Assembly (NCBI GenBank): GCA_051000755.1
Contig: JBPCNZ010000143.1
Coordinates: 1 to 64,000 of the forward strand
DNA length: 64,000 nt
Source: JALZAH01 sp051000755
GTDB taxonomy: Bacteria; Actinomycetota; Acidimicrobiia; Acidimicrobiales; Palsa-688
Direction of reading: 5' to 3'
The notes under the pieces: model-generated
Seen by the model: the letters and a program-made list of their open reading frames with translations, nothing else
The model's database searches: none
What the model was told of the DNA's origin: nothing
Made by a program: the position numbers and the translations under genes
Shown here: piece after piece, positions 7,056 through 15,685 of the stretch
Position numbering within the stretch: position 1 is the stretch's first letter
How the letters are laid out: every line of letters begins with the position of its first letter

Positions 7056-8930
7056 TCAGGCGACCTCGACGGCGGCGGCTGCGAACTGGGCGTGGTAGAG
7101 GTCGTAGTAGGCACCGTGGTGGGAGAGGAGCTCCCCGTGGTTGCCCTGTTCGACGATCCGTCCCGATTCCATGACCAAGATGGTGTCCGCGTCGCGAATG
7201 GTCGACAGCCGGTGGGCGATCACGAAGCTGGTTCGATTCGAGCGGAGCGCGGCCATGGCCTGTTGGATCAGGACCTCGGTGCGGGTGTCGACGGAGCTGG
7301 TCGCCTCGTCCAGGATCAGGATGGTGGGATCGGCCAGGAACGCCCGGGCGATGGTGAGCAGTTGCTTCTCCCCAGCGCTCACCGTTCCTCCCTCGTCGTC
7401 GAGGACCGTGTCGTAGCCCTCGGGGAGGGAATGCACGAACCGGTCGACGTAGGTGGCTCGGGCTGCCTCGAGGATCTGCTCATCGCTGGCGTCGAGGTTG
7501 CCGAAGGCGATGTTCTCCTTGATGGAGCCGCCGAAGAGCCACGTGTCCTGGAGGACCATGCCCATGTTGGACCGCAGGTCCCGCCGCTGCATCCTGGAGA
7601 TGTCGTGGCCATCGAGGGTGATGGCCCCCCGGTCGATCTCGTAGAAGCGCATGATCAGGTTGACCAGCGTGGTCTTGCCTGCGCCGGTGGGCCCGACGAT
7701 GGCCACCGTCTGGCCGGGCTCGGCCACCAAGGAGAGGTCCTCGATGAGTGGGTTCGCCGGGTCGTAGGAGAACGACACGTGGTCGAACTCCACCCGGCCC
7801 CGGGGCCGGTCCCCGAGCAGATGGTCGCCGAGAAGGGGGAACATCCGGTCGTCGCTCTCCTCCTCGGCGTCGAGGAGCTCGAAGATCCGTTCCGCCGAGG
7901 CGATCCCCGACTGCAGGACGTTGGCCATCGATGCCAGCTGGGTTATGGGCTGGCTGAACTGGCGCGAGTACTGGATGAAGGCCTGGATGTCGCCCAGGCT
8001 CATGGCGCCCGAGGCGACGCGCAGCCCGCCGATCACGGCAATGGCGACGAAGTTGAGGTTGCCCAGGAACATCATGGCCGGCTGGATGATCCCGGAGATG
8101 AACTGGGCCCCGAAGCTAGCGCTGAACAGCTCCTCGTTCTTGTCGTTGAATCGTTGCTCCACGTCGTGCTGGCGGCCGAAGACCTTGACCAGGGCATGAC
8201 CGGTGAAGGTCTCCTCGACTTGGGCGTTCAGGCTGCCGGTATGGGTCCACTGGGCCACGAAGCGGGGACGCGAGCGCTTGGCGATGACCCTGATGACGAG
8301 CAACGAGAGGGGAATGGTGACCAGGGCGACCACGGCCAGCAGCGGCGAGATGATGAGCATCATCACCATCACGCCGACCACGCTGAGCAGGGAGGTGAGG
8401 ATCTGGCTGAGCGTCTGTTGCAGGCTCTGGGCCAGGTTGTCGATGTCGTTGGTGACCCGGCTCAGCAGATCACCTCGGGGCTGATTGTCGACGTAGCGCA
8501 GAGGAAAGCGGTTGAGCTTGCGCTCCACGTCATCTCGCAGCCGATACATGGTGCGCTGCACGATGCCGGCCAACAGGTAGGCCTGGAAGTAGGACAGCGT
8601 GGCCGAGGCGACATAGGCGCCCGCGGCCAGGAACAGCACGAGGTGCAGCTCGCCATAATCGATGCCCCGGTGGCGGACCCCGGCGATGATCACGTCGGTG
8701 GCATGACCGAGGATCTTGGGCCCGACCACCGTCAAGGCCACACTGGCGACCGCCAGACCGGCCACGGCCACCAGACCCAGGCGTTCGGGGCGGAGCCGTT
8801 GGGCCAGGCGCCGGGTCGAAGTCCTCAGGTCCTTGGATTTTTCGACCGGCATGGCCGCCGCGCCCATGCGGCCGGCGAAGCCACCCCGAGCGGCTACCGG
8901 CTGCTTGACGGGCTCGTCTTCGTCGCTCAT
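7056..8930 (-). CDS. ABC exporter half-transporter, subunit 2
   Basis: 624-residue type IV (MdlB/MsbA-like) half-transporter: six membrane helices in roughly residues 55-340, then an ATPase domain with Walker A GPTGAGKTT, Q-loop LQDTWLFGG, signature VSAGEKQ, intact Walker B ILILDEATSSVD (catalytic Glu present) and H-loop IAHRLST. Its ATG overlaps the stop of subunit 1 by ATGA, so a heterodimer made in equal amounts is expected. With the upstream TetR gene, a drug or lipid exporter induced by its substrate is the likely role; the substrate cannot be read from sequence. Confidence 0.92.
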   Translation of the reverse strand: MSDEDEPVKQPVAARGGFAGRMGAAAMPVEKSKDLRTSTRRLAQRLRPERLGLVAVAGLAVASVALTVVGPKILGHATDVIIAGVRHRGIDYGELHLVLFLAAGAYVASATLSYFQAYLLAGIVQRTMYRLRDDVERKLNRFPLRYVDNQPRGDLLSRVTNDIDNLAQSLQQTLSQILTSLLSVVGVMVMMLIISPLLAVVALVTIPLSLLVIRVIAKRSRPRFVAQWTHTGSLNAQVEETFTGHALVKVFGRQHDVEQRFNDKNEELFSASFGAQFISGIIQPAMMFLGNLNFVAIAVIGGLRVASGAMSLGDIQAFIQYSRQFSQPITQLASMANVLQSGIASAERIFELLDAEEESDDRMFPLLGDHLLGDRPRGRVEFDHVSFSYDPANPLIEDLSLVAEPGQTVAIVGPTGAGKTTLVNLIMRFYEIDRGAITLDGHDISRMQRRDLRSNMGMVLQDTWLFGGSIKENIAFGNLDASDEQILEAARATYVDRFVHSLPEGYDTVLDDEGGTVSAGEKQLLTIARAFLADPTILILDEATSSVDTRTEVLIQQAMAALRSNRTSFVIAHRLSTIRDADTILVMESGRIVEQGNHGELLSHHGAYYDLYHAQFAAAAVEVA

Positions 8931-10660
8931 GCGGCCTCCTCTGCGGTCATCTGCGACGCCACGATCTCGGCGTAGGTCGAGCAGTTCTCCAGGAGCTCGC
9001 GGTGCGTTCCGAGGCCGACCTGGCGTCCGTCCTCGAGCACCAGGATCTGGTCGGCGCCGGCGATCGTCGACACCCGTTGGGCCACGATCACCACTGTGGC
9101 ATCGGCCGTCACCGGGGCCAGGGCGGCCCGGAGGCGGGCATCGGTGACCAGGTCGAGGGCCGAGAACGAATCGTCGAAGAGGTAGATGCTCGGTTTGCGG
9201 ACGAGAGCTCGGGCAATGGCCAGGCGCTGGCGTTGGCCGCCCGAGACGTTCGACCCCCCCTGGGCGATGGGGGCGTCGAGGCCTCCTGGCATGGCGGAGA
9301 CGAAGTCACGGGCCTGGGCCACCTCGAGGGCCGACCACAGGTCGCCGTCGGTGGCATCGGGGTCGGCGTAGCGCAGGTTGCTGGCCACGGTGCCGGAGAA
9401 CAGGTACGGCTTCTGAGGCACCAGCCCGATGCGGCTCCACAACAGCTCGGGATCGAGATCACGGACGTCCACACCTTCGACGAGCACCGTTCCGGCCGTG
9501 GCGTCGAAGAGGCGGGGCACCAGGCTGAGCAGGGTGGTCTTGCCCGATCCGGTGCTCCCGATGATCGCCGTCACCTGGCCCGCCGCGGCCTGCACGGAGA
9601 TGTTGCCCAGCACGGGCGCTTCGGCACCGGGATAGTGGAACCCGACCTCGGACAGCTCGAGGGAGCCCCGAGTGGCCAGCTCGGTGACCGGGGATGGCGG
9701 CACGACGATCGACGATGGGGTGGCGAGCACCTCTTGGATGCGCTCGGCGCAGACGGCGGCCCGGGGCCACATCATGGCGACGAAGGTCGCCATCATGACC
9801 GACATGAGGATCTGGATCAGGTAGCTGAGAAAGGCGATCAGGGCCCCGATCTGGAGGTGGCCGGCACCGATCCGGTTGCCTCCGAGCCACAGCGCGGCGA
9901 CGCTCGAGCCGTTGAGCACCACCATCACCGTGGGGAACATGAACGCCATGAGCCGCCCGGCCCGCAGCGAGGTCATGGTGAGCTCGTCGTTGGCCATCCC
10001 GAAGCGCTCGCCCTCTTCGGGCTCACGCACGAATGCCCTCACCACCCTGATGCCGGTGATCTGCTCGCGCAGCACCTTGTTGACCCTGTCGAGGCGGGCC
10101 TGCATGGCCTGGAACTGCGGCATCAGGCGAACGATGACCTGGCCGAGGCCGAGCAGCATGGCCGGGATGCTCACGAGCAGGATCAACGAGAGCATCCCGT
10201 CCTCCCGGACGGCCATGATCACGCCGCCGATGAGCATGATTGGAGCGGCCACGAACAGGGTGCAGACCATGACAACCAGGATCTGCACCTGCTGGACGTC
10301 GTTGGTGATCCGGGTGATCAGCGTCGGGGCTCCGAAGAGGCCGACCTCCTGGGCGGAGAAGTCCGTGACCCGGTGGAACAGGGCGCGGCGGACGTCGCGC
10401 CCGAACCCCATGGCCGCCCTGGAGCCGCAGTAGGTGGCGGCGATGGCGAACACCACCTGCACCAGAGCGACCGCCAACATGACGCCGCCCAGCCGCCAGA
10501 TGTAGCCCGTGTCACGTAGGAGGATGCCCTTGTCGATGATGTCGGCGTTGAGCGTCGGGAGGAACAGCGTCGCCATCGTCTGCACGAACTGGAGCCCGAC
10601 GACGGCGGCGAGCAGGCGGCGGTAACGGCGCAGGTAGGTTCCCAGCAGGCGAATCAGCAT
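8927..10660 (-). CDS. ABC exporter half-transporter, subunit 1
   Basis: 577-residue half-transporter with six helices in the first 320 residues and an ATPase domain carrying Walker A GSTGSGKTT, Q-loop VPQKPYLFSG and signature VSGGQRQR. Its Walker B is YLFDDSFSALD: the catalytic glutamate is replaced by aspartate and the H-loop histidine by glutamine (VAQRVST). This marks it as the degenerate partner in an asymmetric exporter of the MdlA/TM287 kind. The ATG at 10660 overlaps the TetR stop by seven bases, so all three genes form one operon. Confidence 0.92.
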   Translation of the reverse strand: MLIRLLGTYLRRYRRLLAAVVGLQFVQTMATLFLPTLNADIIDKGILLRDTGYIWRLGGVMLAVALVQVVFAIAATYCGSRAAMGFGRDVRRALFHRVTDFSAQEVGLFGAPTLITRITNDVQQVQILVVMVCTLFVAAPIMLIGGVIMAVREDGMLSLILLVSIPAMLLGLGQVIVRLMPQFQAMQARLDRVNKVLREQITGIRVVRAFVREPEEGERFGMANDELTMTSLRAGRLMAFMFPTVMVVLNGSSVAALWLGGNRIGAGHLQIGALIAFLSYLIQILMSVMMATFVAMMWPRAAVCAERIQEVLATPSSIVVPPSPVTELATRGSLELSEVGFHYPGAEAPVLGNISVQAAAGQVTAIIGSTGSGKTTLLSLVPRLFDATAGTVLVEGVDVRDLDPELLWSRIGLVPQKPYLFSGTVASNLRYADPDATDGDLWSALEVAQARDFVSAMPGGLDAPIAQGGSNVSGGQRQRLAIARALVRKPSIYLFDDSFSALDLVTDARLRAALAPVTADATVVIVAQRVSTIAGADQILVLEDGRQVGLGTHRELLENCSTYAEIVASQMTAEEAA

Positions 10661-11283
10661 GGCTCCCCCGGTCGGGATGCCTGCTCCGGTCGGATCCGGA
10701 TGCCGTCGAGGATGACGGAGACGATCTCCGCGCTGGACAAGGTCGCACCGATGGCGAGAGCGGGATGGGTCCCGGCGAAGGTGAGGTTGCGCAGAAGCTG
10801 GGCGGCCTGCAGGGGATCTCGACGGAGCAGGGCCCGGTCGGGCTCCAAGACCTCCGCCAGCGCATCCAGCCTGGGAGGAGAGTGGCGGTCGCCGTCGCCC
10901 CAGCGAGCGCCGGGGATCTTGGTCCTGCCGACGGCGACCATGAGACGCCCGATGTCGACGTAGCGGCGCTGCAGGATGGCCACCGCCGCCTCGAGTCGGC
11001 GGTCGAGGGGTAGCGCCGGATCGATGGCCCGCAACCGGGCGTCGGTCGCCGCCGGATCGAAGACCTGTTGGATGGCCGCGGCGATGAGCGATTCCTTGTC
11101 CGGGAAGACCCGGAAGATGGTGCCCTCGGCGACGCCCGCGGCCTCGGCGATCTGTTGGGTCGAGATGGCTGTTCCGTGGGCGACCAGCAGCGGCACCGTT
11201 GAGTCGATGAGGGCCGCTCTGCGCTCCCCAGGGGGGAGGGCAGCGGCCCGAAGGCGAGGCTTGCCCGTTCGCTGGTCGATCAC
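10654..11283 (-). CDS. TetR-family repressor of the ABC exporter operon
   Basis: 209-residue regulator. The N-terminal helix-turn-helix reads ISTQQIAEAAGVAEGTIFRVF (shortened here to its core IAEAAGVAEGTIFR) followed by PDKESLIAAAI, as in TetR proteins; the C-terminal ligand domain is helical and unassigned. I chose GTG 11283 because TACCGT lies exactly seven bases upstream, and an 18-bp inverted repeat sits immediately beyond it. Upstream in-frame GTG codons at 11292 and 11313 lie within those signals. It leads the exporter operon, so autoregulation with ligand-induced release is likely. Confidence 0.88.
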   Translation of the reverse strand: MIDQRTGKPRLRAAALPPGERRAALIDSTVPLLVAHGTAISTQQIAEAAGVAEGTIFRVFPDKESLIAAAIQQVFDPAATDARLRAIDPALPLDRRLEAAVAILQRRYVDIGRLMVAVGRTKIPGARWGDGDRHSPPRLDALAEVLEPDRALLRRDPLQAAQLLRNLTFAGTHPALAIGATLSSAEIVSVILDGIRIRPEQASRPGEPC

Positions 11284-11290
11284 GGCGCCC

Positions 11291-11316
11291 ACGGTACATG
11301 AGTGAGAACTCACTCA
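11291..11316 (-). promoter_or_regulatory. TetR operator and -10 hexamer of the exporter operon
   Basis: TGAGTGAGAACTCACTCA (11299-11316) has two perfect 8-bp inverted arms around AA. On the minus strand it lies directly upstream of the -10 hexamer TACCGT (11291-11296), i.e. in the -35/-10 spacer, a classical repression position. The neighbouring TetR protein is the obvious ligand. Confidence 0.65.
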
Positions 11317-11360
11317 CGCATCAATTGATTCGGCGCCGGCGGGCCGGGTTGGGCCGGCGT

Positions 11361-11396
11361 TGGAGCCGGCCCTGGAGCCGGCCCTGGAGCCGGCGG
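11361..11396. repeat. Three 12-bp tandem units
   Basis: TGGAGCCGGCCC occurs twice in direct succession and a third time with the last two bases changed to GG. The surrounding 60 bases are also rich in GGGGCC-like strings. Confidence 0.8.
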
Positions 11397-11639
11397 GGCC
11401 GGGGTGGCTCAGGCGCGGGCGGGGCCGGGGTTGGGGCCGCGTCGGGCGCCGGCGGGCCCGGGGGATCGACGTGGAATGACCGAACGTACCGGTCACAGCG
11501 GTGCTGTGAACCGTCGATGTCGTCTGGCGGTACAACCGGTGCGCGAGGTCTCGCAAACCGATACAAACGGTTCGCAACACGCGTGGATTGGCGGGTTTCT
11601 CGGCCGTGGAGCCCGGTCCCGGCCTCCCCGTCAGCCGCG

Positions 11640-11717
11640 CCCCAGCCTGCGCCGGCCACCCCGCGCCCCAGCCTGCGCCGGCTACCCGCGGCCCCAGCCT
11701 GCGCCGGCTACCCGCGC
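11640..11717. repeat. Three 26-bp tandem units after msrA
   Basis: Units begin with CCCCAGCCTGCGCCGG at 11640, 11666 and 11692, followed by a CTACCCGCG-type tail; unit 1 has one variant tail base. A degenerate fourth copy runs into the msrA stop codon at 11719-11721. The period is constant at 26 bases, so this is a variable-number-repeat candidate rather than coding sequence. Confidence 0.75.
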
Positions 11718-11718
11718 C

Positions 11719-12375
<657 letters not shown>

Positions 12376-12381
12376 GGCCCC

Positions 12382-12387
12382 AGCGTA
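12382..12387 (-). promoter_or_regulatory. -10 hexamer of msrA
   Basis: TACGCT on the minus strand ends six bases before the msrA ATG, the spacing of a leaderless start. Confidence 0.5.
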
Positions 12388-12438
12388 GAGCCGCCTGGCG
12401 GGTTCGAGGCAGACCGAAAGCATGCGCCGGCGCCCGTC

Positions 12439-13179
12439 TCAGATCGACAGCAGGGACCTGAGCCGGCCGAGGCTGCGGGCCAGCAGGCGGGAGACCTGCA
12501 TCTGGCTGATCCCGAGCTCGTGACCGATCTCCTGCTGGGTGGCGCCAACGAAGAAGTAGCGCTCTAGCAGGTAACGTTCCTGGTCGGTCAGGGTCAGCAT
12601 GGCCTGGCGCAGATTGTGCCGGTCAAGAACGCCGTCGTAGGGGTCATCGGGCGTCTCCAGGTCGTCGATGAGCGATCTGGTTCCATCGGAGGTGGGCCGG
12701 TCCAATGACGATGGCCGATAGTGGCTGCCTGCCTCGATGGCTTCCAGGACGGCCTCCTCCGACAGATCCAGATGGTCACTCAGATCGGCGATGGTCACCG
12801 ACCGCCCCAGCTCCTGTTGGAGGGTGGCGTTGGCCTCGTTCAAGGTGAGGTACACATCCTGGATGGGGCGGGGGACCCGGACCCACCAGCCCCGATCTCG
12901 GAAGTGGCGCTTCAACTCCCCGACGATGCTGATCGTCGCATAGGTGGAGAAGCTGACGTTTCGCTCTGGCTCGAACCGGCGAGCCACCTTGACCAAGGCC
13001 AGCAGGGCCACCTGATCGAGGTCTTCCTGCGGCTCCCCCCGGGCTCGGAATCGTCGAGCCAGGGCTCGGGCCAACCCGAGGTGCTGCTCGACGAGCAGAT
13101 CAGCGTCGGTGCACGAGGCCGCAGTCCGAACGGCCGCGGTGGTCGCCGTGGGCGCGGTGCGAGGGCCATCGTCGACCAC
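12439..13179 (-). CDS. SigB/SigF-type stress sigma factor
   Basis: 246-residue sigma-70 family protein with regions 2, 3 and 4. Region 2 contains EDLDQVALLALVKVARRF and VSFSTYATISIVGELKRHFRD; region 3 follows with VRVPRPIQDVYLTLNEA; region 4 ends in LTDQERYLLERYFF and the helix-turn-helix TQQEIGHELGISQMQVSRLL. This combination is typical of actinobacterial SigB/SigF/SigG factors, usually controlled by RsbW kinases. GTG 13179 has a perfect GGAGG eight bases upstream; an in-frame GTG at 13314 would only add unconserved residues. No anti-sigma gene is adjacent, but an RsbW-like kinase lies at 46633. Confidence 0.9.
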   Translation of the reverse strand: MVDDGPRTAPTATTAAVRTAASCTDADLLVEQHLGLARALARRFRARGEPQEDLDQVALLALVKVARRFEPERNVSFSTYATISIVGELKRHFRDRGWWVRVPRPIQDVYLTLNEANATLQQELGRSVTIADLSDHLDLSEEAVLEAIEAGSHYRPSSLDRPTSDGTRSLIDDLETPDDPYDGVLDRHNLRQAMLTLTDQERYLLERYFFVGATQQEIGHELGISQMQVSRLLARSLGRLRSLLSI

Positions 13180-13441
13180 AGGCCTGACCTCCGTCTCGGA
13201 GGGACGATTGGTCCCCGGCAGACGGGCGTTCGCTCTCTGCTGAACGAGGCGCCGGCCATCACACGGAACCCACCCGATCGCTTCTCTACCCTCCCGTCGG
13301 AGGAGGGGAAACACCGCCCCGGTCCCCTAGTGTGTGAGACTTGGTCCAAGGCTGCTGCGGACCTGACCCGGGCCGGGCTGAACAGCCAGCACCCCCGAGT
13401 TCCACTTCCGGTCGGCTATTCCCACCGTCAAGCCAGGATCC

Positions 13442-14158
13442 ATGTCACAAAACGAGAGCTCACCAGCCGACCGCATCGCGATCCTGGCCCAGTACCTGCT
13501 GGGCGACGACACGCTCGGAGACACGCTGACCCACATCGTCGAGTTGGCGTGCGAGGCCCTCCCGGCGGATCTGGCCGGCATCACCACCGTCGTCGAGGGC
13601 CACTCGTCGACGGCAGTCTTCACCGACGACGCCGCGCCCCGCATCGACGCCCACCAGTACGTCGGAGGAAGCGGGCCCTGCGTGGAGGCGTTCCGGTTGC
13701 AGAAACGGATCCGCATCGACTCCGTACCGGACGACCAGCGGTGGCCCCAATTCACCGAGGCGGCCGCCGAGTTCGGGGTCCTCAGCACCTTGTCCCTCCC
13801 CCTGTCGGCTCGGGGCGAGCCGCTCGGCGCCTTGAACCTCTATGCCCGTGCCCGTCACGCCTTCGCCGAGCCTGAGGAGCACCTGGGAGCGCGGTTCGCC
13901 GCTCAGGCGTCGGTGGTGCTGGCCAACGCCCAGGCGTTCAACGAGTCCAGGGACCTGAGCGAGAACCTGCGCGAGGCGTTGGCCTCCCGGAGCACGATCG
14001 ACTACGCGATCGGGATCGTGATGGCAGGCGGCGGCCAGGGCCCCGAAGAGGCATTCCAGGTGCTCGTCCGCGCGTCCCAGCGGGAGCATCGCAAACTCCG
14101 CACCGTCGCCGCCGAGTTGGTCGAGCGCACCACCCGGCGCAACCCTCCGACCCCCTGA
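13442..14158 (+). CDS. GAF-ANTAR regulatory protein
   Basis: 238-residue protein: a GAF sensor domain (about residues 15-165, with YVGGSGPCVEAFR and LSLPLSARGEPLGALNLYA) joined to a C-terminal ANTAR domain (about 178-230, LASRSTIDYAIGIVMAGG ... AFQVLVRASQREHRKLR). ANTAR domains bind paired hairpins in nascent RNA and prevent transcription termination, so this is a candidate signal-dependent antiterminator. The GAF ligand is unknown. It is divergent from the sigma-factor gene, with a 262-base gap holding both promoters. Confidence 0.92.
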   Translation: MSQNESSPADRIAILAQYLLGDDTLGDTLTHIVELACEALPADLAGITTVVEGHSSTAVFTDDAAPRIDAHQYVGGSGPCVEAFRLQKRIRIDSVPDDQRWPQFTEAAAEFGVLSTLSLPLSARGEPLGALNLYARARHAFAEPEEHLGARFAAQASVVLANAQAFNESRDLSENLREALASRSTIDYAIGIVMAGGGQGPEEAFQVLVRASQREHRKLRTVAAELVERTTRRNPPTP

Positions 14159-14218
14159 CGTCTGCCACTGACGGCTGACGGGCACTGGCGCCTGACGGCA
14201 GTGGCCAGGGCAGTGGCC

Positions 14219-14255
14219 GGGCAGGCCCAACCGGGGACGGGCCGGGGGCCTGCCC
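14219..14255. terminator. Long hairpin between convergent genes
   Basis: GGGCAGGCCC and GGGCCTGCCC form a perfect 10-bp stem with a 17-base loop between the 3' ends of the GAF-ANTAR and pmbA genes. No U-tract follows on either strand, as is common for GC-rich actinobacterial terminators. Confidence 0.45.
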
Positions 14256-14302
14256 GCACCGCTGCGAACAGTGTGTCACGAATGGGCCCGAGCCCGGGCG
14301 AT

Positions 14303-15685
14303 TCAGGCGCCGCTCATGGCCACGTCGGCGACGGCCAGCGTGACCCCCGCCGCCGACGACGGCAAACGCTCGAGGTCATTGCCGATGGCCACGATCTCCG
14401 ACAGCATCCGCTGGATGGTGGAGGCGATGGTGATCTCGCGCACCGGTCCCGCCAGCTGGCCGTTACGGATCAGCACACCTTCGGCCCCGACCGAGAAGTC
14501 ACCGCTGACCGGGTTGACTCCCGAGTGCAGACCGGACACCGATTGGACCAGCAACCCGTCCCCCACAGCAGCGAGCACCCCGTCGGCGTCGAGGTCTCCT
14601 GGGACCAGGGTCAGGGCCCGGGCGCCGGTGCCGGGCACGCTCTTGAACCCGGCCCGCACCGCCGATGCCGTCGATGTGGTCCCGGCCCGGCGGGCGGAGT
14701 AGGTGTTGTACAGGAACCCCTGCAGGACGCCGCCGTCGATGAGCCGGTTGCGACGGGTGGCCAAACCCTCGGCGTCGAAGGGGGTGGCCCCGTAGGCCTC
14801 CGGATCGGTCGGGTCGTCGACGAGCGTCAGTTGTGGCACGGACACGGCGGCGCCGACCCGGTCGGCGAAGAGGGACCGCCCCTTGCTCACCGCCTCGCCA
14901 TCGAGGGTGCCGGCCAGGATCCCGAGGAAGGTGGCGGTGATGCGCGGTTCGAACACGACCGTCAGGTGGGCGGACGGCGGCTGGGTGGCCCCGAGCAGGC
15001 GGGTGGCGCGCTCGACGGCGTCGCCGACGGCCTTGCCGGCGTCGAGGTCGGCAGGGCTACGGCCCACGGTGTAGCCGCCGCCGGTCTGGGTCTCGGCCCC
15101 CTCCCCGGCGATGGCATAGGCCGACAGGTAGCAGGCGGTGCGCCGGGAGGACGAGACGATGCCGGTGCTTGTGGCCACCGCCGACTCGAAGGCCGCGTCG
15201 CCCCACTCGGCCGACTCCACCTGACGGATCCGCGGGTCGCCGGCCCGCACCGCCGCCTCCAGGTCCAGCGCCCGCGCCACTTTGTCGGTGGTCGGATAAC
15301 CGTCCAGGTCGTCACGCCACAGGTCGAGGTCGGCGGCGGCGACGCCGTCGGGCAGGGCCAGACCGACGAATTCGTCAGGGGATGCGAACCCGGCGTTGTC
15401 CCGGGCCTCGGCGACGGTCTCGGAGATGACGTCGGGGTCGAGGGACCCGGCATAGGCGAAACCCTGGCGGTTCCCCGAAACCACCCGGATGCCGATGCCC
15501 GCCGAGGTGGCCGACGACAGCGACTCGACCTCGCCACCGAACACCCGGATCTCGGTGTCCCGGCCCCGGGCCACGAACGCCTCCACCTGCTCGCCATCCC
15601 TTGCCCAACCCGCCACCCGGGCAGCCAGGTCCACCAGCGGCTCGTCGCCCGGGTCCGCTGCGCCGGAGCGTCCGGCCGAGCTCAT
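14303..15685 (-). CDS. pmbA: TldE/PmbA-type metalloprotease subunit
   Basis: 460-residue partner of TldD. In Escherichia coli the TldD/TldE heterodimer is a zinc protease that trims modified peptides. The PmbA-type frame is visible in EIRVFGGEVESLSSATSAG, IGIRVVSGNRQGFAYAG, and the C-terminal NPVSGDFSVGAEGVLIRNGQ. It lacks the HExxxH motif, as expected for the non-catalytic subunit. Its ATG overlaps the tldD stop by ATGA. No ribosomal-peptide precursor is recognisable nearby. Confidence 0.92.
   Translation of the reverse strand: MSSAGRSGAADPGDEPLVDLAARVAGWARDGEQVEAFVARGRDTEIRVFGGEVESLSSATSAGIGIRVVSGNRQGFAYAGSLDPDVISETVAEARDNAGFASPDEFVGLALPDGVAAADLDLWRDDLDGYPTTDKVARALDLEAAVRAGDPRIRQVESAEWGDAAFESAVATSTGIVSSSRRTACYLSAYAIAGEGAETQTGGGYTVGRSPADLDAGKAVGDAVERATRLLGATQPPSAHLTVVFEPRITATFLGILAGTLDGEAVSKGRSLFADRVGAAVSVPQLTLVDDPTDPEAYGATPFDAEGLATRRNRLIDGGVLQGFLYNTYSARRAGTTSTASAVRAGFKSVPGTGARALTLVPGDLDADGVLAAVGDGLLVQSVSGLHSGVNPVSGDFSVGAEGVLIRNGQLAGPVREITIASTIQRMLSEIVAIGNDLERLPSSAAGVTLAVADVAMSGA

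Larger units (their letters stand above)
11317..11718. other. Repeat-rich intergenic region between tetR and msrA
   Basis: About 400 bases without a credible gene. It holds a 12-bp tandem repeat (11361-11396), a 17-base hairpin TCACAGC-GGT-GCTGTGA (11493-11509), a smaller GCGAG-GT-CTCGC inverted repeat (11543-11554), and a 26-bp tandem repeat abutting the end of msrA. Open frames crossing it are low-complexity Pro/Arg/Ala strings with no start signal. Confidence 0.55.

Noticed and set aside
7092..8975. A 627-codon open frame on the plus strand antisense to the ABC transporter
   Set aside because: It is the GC-rich mirror of a strongly conserved minus-strand gene, shows no family motif, and is rich in His/Gly/Asp/Val as expected for an antisense frame.
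11640..11717. CRISPR array from 26-bp units
   Set aside because: Units are directly adjacent with no spacers, and no cas genes are nearby.
13180..13314. N-terminal extension of the sigma factor from GTG 13314
   Set aside because: The extra 45 residues resemble no sigma region, and GTG 13179 has a perfect GGAGG.
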